Assembly: GCA_946481605.1 (NCBI GenBank) | Contig: CAMLPA010000289.1 | Coordinates: 1-5,017, forward strand | Length of the DNA stretch: 5,017 bases | Direction of reading: 5' to 3' | From: an uncultured Flavihumibacter sp. | GTDB taxonomy: Bacteria > Bacteroidota > Bacteroidia > Chitinophagales > Chitinophagaceae | Part shown: piece after piece, positions 1 through 5,017 of the stretch | How the letters are laid out: each line of letters opens with the position of its first letter | Numbering within the stretch: the first letter of the stretch is position 1 | Notes under the pieces: model-generated | What the model was told of the DNA's origin: nothing | Databases searched by the model: none | Seen by the model: the letters and a program-made list of their open reading frames with translations, nothing else | Position numbers and translations under genes: made by a program

Positions 1-524
1 ATCCCATCCATATTGCGCTCGCGTATTTCCAGCTTCATCCATGCGGGAACTACGATCTCCACTTTTTTTGTTTCCACCGGAAGGGTTTCGGGAAAATAAA
101 TCGTGGTGAAATACTTGGGATCGAGAATGGTTTTTTTGAGTTCCACTGCTGTTTCGGCACCTTTCTTTTCCAGCGGAACCTCAAAAAAATACACCCGTGC
201 ATCGGAGAAGAAAATATCATCTACGGAATAGTATTCGTCCCGCACTTTCAATCCTTTCAGTTTTTTTCCTGAAACATTTACTTCTGCCGCGTCTATACGA
301 CTTTGCTCATTGTAGAACTCAACATAAGGAACAACGCCTCGGGTGGCGTCACACCTGTACCTGGTAAAAAAATGCTGCTTTACATGAACGGGATTTTCTT
401 TATCACCTTTGGCGAATTCGTACCGTTCAGTACGTTCGGCCATCACAATATCATCATCAGGGGCTTGCGCGGTAACGGTAAGGGATACCACGGAAAGGAG
501 TAAGGCTAAAAAAGGAGTTTTCAT
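1..524 (-). CDS. Exported DUF3857-like protein, N-terminal part (possible transglutaminase-domain protein), 3' end outside window
   Basis: The frame is open from an ATG at 524-522 to the left edge, giving 174 complete codons with no stop. The protein begins MKTPFLALLLSVVSLTVTAQA, a clear signal peptide (basic residue, leucine/valine-rich core, AQA-type cleavage site near residue 21), so the mature protein is probably periplasmic, surface or secreted. That signal peptide fixes the start; the next in-frame Met (residue 28) would remove it. After it comes a beta-rich, strongly charged region. The stretch around residues 98-130 (YYSVDDIFFSDARVYFFEVP, then a Lys-Lys-Gly and a Leu-Lys-Lys run) and the following DPKYFTTIYFPETLPVE and VEIVVPAWMKLEI segments resemble, from memory, DUF3857 domains of Bacteroidota. 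These usually precede a transglutaminase-like cysteine-peptidase fold, which here would lie beyond the edge and cannot be confirmed. The biochemical role is unknown. It lies 65 bp downstream of the efflux permease on the same strand, but a hairpin terminator separates them, so it is probably a separate transcription unit. The family call is moderate; the coding call is strong. Confidence 0.8.
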   Translation of the reverse strand, partial: MKTPFLALLLSVVSLTVTAQAPDDDIVMAERTERYEFAKGDKENPVHVKQHFFTRYRCDATRGVVPYVEFYNEQSRIDAAEVNVSGKKLKGLKVRDEYYSVDDIFFSDARVYFFEVPLEKKGAETAVELKKTILDPKYFTTIYFPETLPVETKKVEIVVPAWMKLEIRERNMDG

Positions 525-563
525 ATATCTCGCGTGAAATGCAATGATATATGAAAACTCCTT
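508..563 (-). terminator. Probable intrinsic terminator of the efflux operon, overlapping the next gene's start
   Basis: A perfect 18-bp inverted repeat is present: plus-strand 512-529 (AAGGAGTTTTCATATATC) is the exact reverse complement of 546-563, with a 16-nt loop (530-545). Read on the minus strand, the second arm ends CTCCTT and continues into more T, giving six consecutive T (513-508) immediately at the base of the stem. This is the layout of a rho-independent terminator for the permease gene, which ends 26 bp before the stem begins. In the opposite direction the stem is followed by TTAATTGTTC, a poorer T-tract, so minus-strand polarity is favoured. The stem is AT-rich (5 of 18 pairs are G-C), with its GC pairs concentrated at the base. 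Unusually, the ATG and the next codons of the downstream gene lie inside the descending arm and T-tract. It could instead act as a translational block on read-through mRNA or as a dyad site for a dimeric regulator. Confidence 0.7.
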
Positions 564-573
564 AATTGTTCAA
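542..573 (-). promoter_or_regulatory. Candidate Bacteroidota-type promoter for the DUF3857-like gene
   Basis: Read on the minus strand, TTG (573-571) is followed after 21 bp by TATCATTG (549-542). This resembles the known Bacteroidota primary sigma-factor promoter (TTTG-like -33 box and TAnnTTTG -7 box), with one mismatch in the -7 element. Transcription would start roughly at 534-538, inside the hairpin loop, giving a leader of only about 10-15 nt before the ATG at 524. Such a transcript would lack the ascending arm and could not form the hairpin. The match is short and AT-rich DNA produces such matches by chance, so this is tentative. Confidence 0.3.
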
Positions 574-589
574 TTATTGTGCGGAATAT

Positions 590-3500
590 TTAGAACCAGC
601 TTCCGGTCCATTTCTTACCCACTGCACCTCCCAGTCTTCTTTCCCTTCTGGCCACGGCCCTTCTGTGCGCGAACATGGTCACGAACATCAGCGGCAGGAA
701 CACTAAGGTGAACGGCGGAATGCCCAGGAACGATATCCACTTTCCTCCATACATTCTGCGCATGGGCCTTCTGAGCCTTTCAGCGATGAGGTACATACTC
801 GGCACGATGAGCAGGGTCATGAAGAACGCCAGGATCAATCCGAAGATAATGGTCCAGGAGAGTGGTTTCCAGAAAACGGCATTGTCGCCTCCGAAGAAGA
901 TGTTCGGGTTCAGTTCCGAGAACATTTTGATAAAGTCGATGTTGAAGCCCACCGCGATCGGGATGAAACCGAGGATAGCGGCCACTGCCGTAAGCAGTAC
1001 GGGGATGATCCTGGTTTTGCCCGCTTCTATCACGGCATCCCTGGTTTTTACACCGCGGGCACGGAGTTCATCGGCGAATTCAATCACCAGGATACCGTTT
1101 TTCACCACGATACCTGCAAGTCCTACGATACCGATACCCGTCATTACAACAGAAAGCGTCATTCCGGTGATGGCGAAGCCCAGCAATACACCGATGATAC
1201 TGAACACGATCTCGGTAAGGATGATCACAGGTTTACTGATGGAGTTGAACTGAAGCACGAGGATAAAGAGAATCAACATCAGCGCGATCAGCATGGCGTT
1301 TCCAAGGAATGCGCCGGTTTCAGCCTGTTGTTCCCCTTCACCTGTTTGTTTGATGGTCACACTTTCAGCAGGCTTGCGGAAACGATCGATATATCCTTTT
1401 ATTTCCTGGTTCACACCGGTAGGCGTGTAGCCTTGTGTGAGCAGTACATTCGACGTAAGGGTAATGGTTCGTTTCTGCTTTTTGCGGATCACACTGCCGA
1501 GGGTACTGGTATAATCCACTTTCACGAGTGAGCTGAGCGGAATACTTTTGAAACCGCCGGTGGCCATGTCGCGGAAATAGATGTTCATGTTCAGCAGGTC
1601 CACGAGGTTCTTGCGCTGCACTTCCAGGTTGCGGAGCTGTATCTTGTATTCATCTTCGCCTTCCTTGATTTTGGAGAGTTCCCTTCCGAAGAGCGCGGTA
1701 CGGAGCTGCATACCGATCTGGGCAGTGGAAACGCCTTCACTCAATGCACGTTCACGGTCAATAGTAAGCGCAATTTCGGGATTGGTGAGGTCCACGTCCA
1801 TTTTGAGTTCTTCCACACCCGGTACACGAATGGAGTCGAGGTAGTTCTTCAGCGCCACGGAGGTTTTGATCAGGTCATCAAAATTCTCGCTCGCGATCTC
1901 AATGTTCACGGGCGGCTCGGTGGGCGGACCACCCTGCTCCTGGTCAACGGATATTTCAGCGCCGGGAATGCCTTTCATCACGGCACGGATGGAATCGAGG
2001 TAAGGTGCGGAGGATTTACCATGTCGCTTTTCAAATTCCACGAAGGAAACCTGGATACGGCCTCTTTCAGGACGCGTACTCCTGTCGCCGCTCATGGGAT
2101 CGCTTGCGCCAACGGCGATATTGGTGATCACACTTTCCACCATCGGGTTCTCTTTGCCGTTCTCCATACCCAATACCTTGTACACTCTGGATTCGAGCTG
2201 CTTGGTAACAGAATCAGTGTACCTTACATCGGTACCCACGGGAAGTTTGAGGTACACGAAAATCTGGTTGGGATCTCCGCTGGGGAAGAACACGACCTGC
2301 ACCCTTCCTGTGGAGGTGGCGATGCCGAATACGATAAAGGAAAAGATCAGCAGGCCGAAGGTACCTACCAGCAACCAAACGGGACGCCAGCCTTTCAATG
2401 CCCAACGCAGCGCCGTTTCATACCTGCGCATGATGCCGGGCAACACTTTGTTCTGGAAAGAATGTATCCAGCCATCCAGCACATATACGTTGAAAATGGA
2501 AAGAATGACAATAAACAGAATCAGGTTGCCGAGGAAAGTAAAGCCCATAAGATCCAGCAGAATGCCAATGGAAACGGCGATCCAGAACAATGGTTTCCGG
2601 AAAATATCCGACTTCTTCTTCACATGTCCATCTTCCGTATGGTTCATGAAATCCACCGCGAATACGGGGTTCATGATGAACGCCACAATCAGCGAAGCGG
2701 ATAGCGTAAAGATGAGCATCGTTGGCAGGTAGATCATGAATTTACCGATGATACCGGGCCAGAACAACAGCGGAATAAATGGCGCCAATGTAGTAAGGGT
2801 ACCCGATAATACCGGCACGAATACTTCACCCGCGGCCATTTTCGCAGCCCTGACGGGCGACATTTTGCCTTTCGAATCCACGAATATCCGGTGCGTGTTT
2901 TCAATTACCACAATGGCATCGTCCACGATGATGCCCAAACCGAAGAGCAACGCGAACAATACGATGAAGTTCAGCGTAACATTCGTACCTACGATCAGGT
3001 CCGCCGCCGGCAGGAACATGAAGGCCACGAACATACTGAGCGGCACCGAAAGCGCCACGAAGAACGCGTTGGTGATGCCCATGAAGAACATGAGGATGAT
3101 GAGCACGAGGATGAACCCGATCACAATCGTGTTCACCAGTTCGTTGAAAGAAGTGCGGGTAAGTTTACTCTGATCCCCGGTGATTACTACGTTCAGGTTT
3201 TCCGGGTAGTAATTCTTTGTAAGGTCGTCGACTACTTCCTTCACCGCATCGGAAGTCTCAATCAGGTTCTCCCCCGATCTTTTAATGATGTTGAGGGTGA
3301 TTACTTTTTTACCATTCAGGCGTGCATAGCTCTCCGTATCCTTGATGGTATCTTTTACGGAAGCGAGGTCACGCAAATAGAGCGGCGCTCCGGTGGAATT
3401 TCTTACTACGATGGATTCAATGTCGGCAGCGGTTTTGAGCTGACCTTTCAGTTGCAGGGTCCGTTTCATGTTGCCCACTTCCAGTTGTCCGCCGGAGATG

Positions 3501-4180
3501 TCCATATTTTCACGGGCCACGGCGCCGGCAATGTCATCGTAGGTAACATTGGCGGCCTGCATCCTGTAGTTGTCCACGTTGATCTGGAACTCCCTCTCAG
3601 GCGCACCTACCAGGTCCACCCGGTTGATCATGGGCAGTTCTTCCAGCCTGTCCTGCGTTTCATCGGCCATTTCCTTCAGCTTCATCAGCTCGAAATCGCC
3701 GCTGATATTCACGTACATGATGGGCTGGTCGGAGAAGCTCACTTCCTGCACGGTGGGTTCCTGGGTGAGATCGGTGGGCAGGTCGGTTTCCGCTTTGTCC
3801 ACCGCGTCTTTCACTTTTTGTAAGGCGATATCCACTTTCACATCGGTATCAAACTCCACCATGATGGCCGAGAAATCCTGTACGGAAGTACTGGTCACCT
3901 TGGTGATTTTGGCGCCAGTGATGGATTTGATTTGTTTTTCAATGGGCTGTGTTACCAGGTTCTCCATATCTTTTGGTGAGTTCCCTACATACACCGTTTG
4001 AATGTAGATGGTAGGAATCACGATATCGGGGAACTGTTCTTTGGGTAAGGTTCTGAAGAGCGTCACACCTACTACTGAGATGAACAGCATCAGCAGGTAG
4101 ATGGAGGTCTTGTTGTTGATACTCCAGGAGGTAGGTTTAAACTGCTTAAACTTACCGGATAAACTTTCTAGATGGCTCAT
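590..4180 (-). CDS. RND-family efflux permease, HAE-like (AcrB/MexB type), inner-membrane subunit
   Basis: A complete 1196-residue protein, longer than AcrB (about 1050). It is the proton-driven inner-membrane pump of a tripartite exporter, working with the adaptor encoded just upstream and a TolC-type outer-membrane channel. Visible layout: a cytoplasmic N-terminal extension (1-24), TM1 (about 25-44), first periplasmic porter loop (about 45-345), a TM2-TM6 block (about 350-509), TM7 (about 601-622), second periplasmic loop (about 625-955), and a TM8-TM12 block (about 957-1133). The proton-relay residues are present: Asp420-Asp421 in GIIVDDAIVVIEN (AcrB D407/D408), Lys1027 in IVVKNGILVIEFA (K940), Arg1057 (R971) and Thr1064 (T978). 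The double Asp favours a drug/amphiphile exporter (HAE type) over CusA-type metal pumps; the actual substrate cannot be read from sequence. Two features depart from AcrB: extra hydrophobic segments between TM6 and TM7 (about 529-568) and near the C-terminus (about 1149-1171), the latter followed by an Arg-rich tail. The start at 4180 is well supported because an in-frame stop lies 18 bp upstream; no Shine-Dalgarno is evident. It is 27 bp downstream of the adaptor gene, so probably one operon. No frameshift is seen. Confidence 0.96.
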   Translation of the reverse strand: MSHLESLSGKFKQFKPTSWSINNKTSIYLLMLFISVVGVTLFRTLPKEQFPDIVIPTIYIQTVYVGNSPKDMENLVTQPIEKQIKSITGAKITKVTSTSVQDFSAIMVEFDTDVKVDIALQKVKDAVDKAETDLPTDLTQEPTVQEVSFSDQPIMYVNISGDFELMKLKEMADETQDRLEELPMINRVDLVGAPEREFQINVDNYRMQAANVTYDDIAGAVARENMDISGGQLEVGNMKRTLQLKGQLKTAADIESIVVRNSTGAPLYLRDLASVKDTIKDTESYARLNGKKVITLNIIKRSGENLIETSDAVKEVVDDLTKNYYPENLNVVITGDQSKLTRTSFNELVNTIVIGFILVLIILMFFMGITNAFFVALSVPLSMFVAFMFLPAADLIVGTNVTLNFIVLFALLFGLGIIVDDAIVVIENTHRIFVDSKGKMSPVRAAKMAAGEVFVPVLSGTLTTLAPFIPLLFWPGIIGKFMIYLPTMLIFTLSASLIVAFIMNPVFAVDFMNHTEDGHVKKKSDIFRKPLFWIAVSIGILLDLMGFTFLGNLILFIVILSIFNVYVLDGWIHSFQNKVLPGIMRRYETALRWALKGWRPVWLLVGTFGLLIFSFIVFGIATSTGRVQVVFFPSGDPNQIFVYLKLPVGTDVRYTDSVTKQLESRVYKVLGMENGKENPMVESVITNIAVGASDPMSGDRSTRPERGRIQVSFVEFEKRHGKSSAPYLDSIRAVMKGIPGAEISVDQEQGGPPTEPPVNIEIASENFDDLIKTSVALKNYLDSIRVPGVEELKMDVDLTNPEIALTIDRERALSEGVSTAQIGMQLRTALFGRELSKIKEGEDEYKIQLRNLEVQRKNLVDLLNMNIYFRDMATGGFKSIPLSSLVKVDYTSTLGSVIRKKQKRTITLTSNVLLTQGYTPTGVNQEIKGYIDRFRKPAESVTIKQTGEGEQQAETGAFLGNAMLIALMLILFILVLQFNSISKPVIILTEIVFSIIGVLLGFAITGMTLSVVMTGIGIVGLAGIVVKNGILVIEFADELRARGVKTRDAVIEAGKTRIIPVLLTAVAAILGFIPIAVGFNIDFIKMFSELNPNIFFGGDNAVFWKPLSWTIIFGLILAFFMTLLIVPSMYLIAERLRRPMRRMYGGKWISFLGIPPFTLVFLPLMFVTMFAHRRAVARRERRLGGAVGKKWTGSWF

Positions 4181-4207
4181 GTATGGGCGAATAAGTTATG
4201 AGTAGAA

Positions 4208-5017
4208 TTACTTGGCTTCCGTGGTAATGGGTTGGCCATCGTACAGGCCCTGGAATCCTTCTGTTATCAACACATCTCCGGGTTGGAGCCCACTCTTCAC
4301 TTCCAGTTTGTCGGCATACAGTTCTCCCACGGTAACGGTGCGTTTGCGCGCCACCATTCCTGCTTTCTCTTTCACGGCCACGAGTACGAACTTGCTGGTT
4401 TCATCGTTCTGCAAGGTGTTCACGGGAATGGTGATGGCATCTTTGTTGCCGTAATCCTTGATGCGCACCTTGGCCACCTGGTTCGGGCGAACTTTGGAAT
4501 TTCCGGGCACTTTAGCTTCTATGTAGAAAGAACGTGTGGCTGGATCGATCACTGAACTTACCACATTCACGTTGGCGGTGATGGTGCGGTTGTTGTCGTC
4601 GGGCAATACGATTTCCACCTGACTGCCTTTGGTAACGCGTCCCAGGTAATTTTCCGGTACGTTGGCCACCACTTTAAGACTGCTGGTGTTTACTATACGG
4701 ATTTGCGGACCGGTGGCACTCATACCCGTGAAAGCCTCTCCTACACGCACGTTCACTACATCGGCAACACCGGCTGTAGGCGCGGTAACATTCATCAGGC
4801 TGATCTGGTTTTCGAAGATGGCGATGTTCTTTTCAAGGCTCTCCACCTGTGTTTTGGCGGTGAGCACATTTTGGTAAGCGCCAATGCCCTGATCCCACAG
4901 ATTTTTGGTCCTGTTATAAGTATCCCTTGCGGTTTCGAGTTGCACTTTCAACGGGGCGATCTGCTGGCGGATTTGTTGGTCGTCGAGCCTTGCGAGCAGT
5001 TGTCCTTTTCTTACCGC
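4208..5017 (-). CDS. RND efflux periplasmic adaptor (membrane fusion protein, HlyD/AcrA-like), C-terminal 269 residues; 5' end outside window
   Basis: The frame is open from the right edge to a TAA at 4210-4208, so only the C-terminal part is present. Numbering from the first visible residue: 1-12 (AVRKGQLLARLDD) is the first half of the biotinyl-lipoyl-like domain, with its typical Gly-Gln-Leu-Leu-Ala-x-Leu-Asp pattern. Residues about 13-75 form the charged alpha-helical hairpin that contacts the TolC-type channel. Residues about 76-97 (VTAPTAGVADVVNVRVGEAF) are the second lipoyl half. About 105-190 is the beta-barrel domain, and about 191-269 is the membrane-proximal domain, ending in a GDVLITEGFQGLYDGQPI segment characteristic of RND adaptors. 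The missing N-terminus should hold a signal peptide, probably with a lipoprotein cysteine, and the start of the lipoyl domain. The protein forms a periplasmic sheath linking the permease to the outer-membrane channel. It precedes the permease by 27 bp on the same strand. In Bacteroidota a TolC-family gene often lies further upstream, which would be beyond the right edge. Confidence 0.95.
   Translation of the reverse strand, partial: AVRKGQLLARLDDQQIRQQIAPLKVQLETARDTYNRTKNLWDQGIGAYQNVLTAKTQVESLEKNIAIFENQISLMNVTAPTAGVADVVNVRVGEAFTGMSATGPQIRIVNTSSLKVVANVPENYLGRVTKGSQVEIVLPDDNNRTITANVNVVSSVIDPATRSFYIEAKVPGNSKVRPNQVAKVRIKDYGNKDAITIPVNTLQNDETSKFVLVAVKEKAGMVARKRTVTVGELYADKLEVKSGLQPGDVLITEGFQGLYDGQPITTEAK

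Noticed and set aside
303..503. Small plus-strand open frame (66 codons) near the left end
   Set aside because: It is antisense to the DUF3857-like gene, whose signal peptide and domain pattern are far better supported.
512..563. The 18-bp inverted repeat as insertion-sequence ends or a mobile-element scar
   Set aside because: The arms are only 16 bp apart with no transposase or target duplication, and the T-tract at the stem base fits a terminator better.
675..1253. Plus-strand open frame of 192 codons antisense to the permease C-terminal half
   Set aside because: No domain, no credible signal, and entirely complementary to the TM8-TM12 region of the permease.
2021..2732. Two overlapping plus-strand open frames (2021-2704 and 2094-2732) antisense to the permease
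   Set aside because: Low-complexity, unrecognisable translations opposite a strongly conserved gene, and two frames open over the same stretch. Shadow frames.
2891..3823. Long plus-strand open frame (310 codons) antisense to the permease gene
   Set aside because: It lies wholly opposite the well-supported permease. Its translation is dominated by His, Glu, Asp and Arg with no recognisable domain, as expected for the complement of a membrane-protein gene. A shadow frame.
590..4180. Permease as a heavy-metal (CusA/CzcA-type) exporter
   Set aside because: The TM4 motif carries the adjacent Asp-Asp pair (VDDAIVVIEN) and the TM10 Lys typical of HAE-type pumps, whereas CusA-type proteins have a different TM4 pattern. 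Substrate still cannot be assigned.
4949..4951. TTG at 4951-4949 as the start codon of the adaptor
   Set aside because: The frame stays open to the right edge, and the upstream residues (AVRKGQLLARLDD) are a conserved lipoyl-domain motif. The TTG is an internal Leu codon and the gene is cut by the window edge.

Overview
The window looks like chromosomal DNA from a member of the Bacteroidota, possibly a Chitinophagaceae-like organism. The evidence is the protein style: a long (1196-residue) RND permease, a DUF3857-type secreted protein, start codons without a clear Shine-Dalgarno sequence, and a promoter-like TTG/TAnnTTTG-type element. By eye the G+C content is near one half. The genus-level guess is inference only.

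All recognised genes are on the minus strand, so the biological reading order runs from position 5017 down to 1. First comes the C-terminal 269 residues of a periplasmic adaptor (membrane fusion protein) of a tripartite efflux pump (4208-5017, N-terminus beyond the right edge). After a 27-bp gap comes the complete inner-membrane RND permease (590-4180). The two are almost certainly co-transcribed: the adaptor bridges the proton-driven permease to an outer-membrane TolC-type channel, whose gene is not in this window.

Between the permease and the next gene lie 65 non-coding bases (525-589). They contain most of a perfect 18-bp inverted repeat (512-529 / 546-563) followed by six T on the minus strand, which looks like an intrinsic terminator for the efflux operon. 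Its descending arm and T-tract run into the first codons of the next gene. A Bacteroidota-like promoter candidate is nested in the same segment.

The last gene (1-524) starts inside the hairpin. It encodes the first 174 residues of an exported protein resembling the N-terminal DUF3857 domain found on transglutaminase-like proteins; its C-terminus lies beyond the left edge.

I see no mobile element, CRISPR array, tRNA or rRNA, and no convincing plus-strand gene. This is largely an ordinary efflux locus. The main points of note are the terminator/start-codon overlap and the extra hydrophobic segments in the permease.
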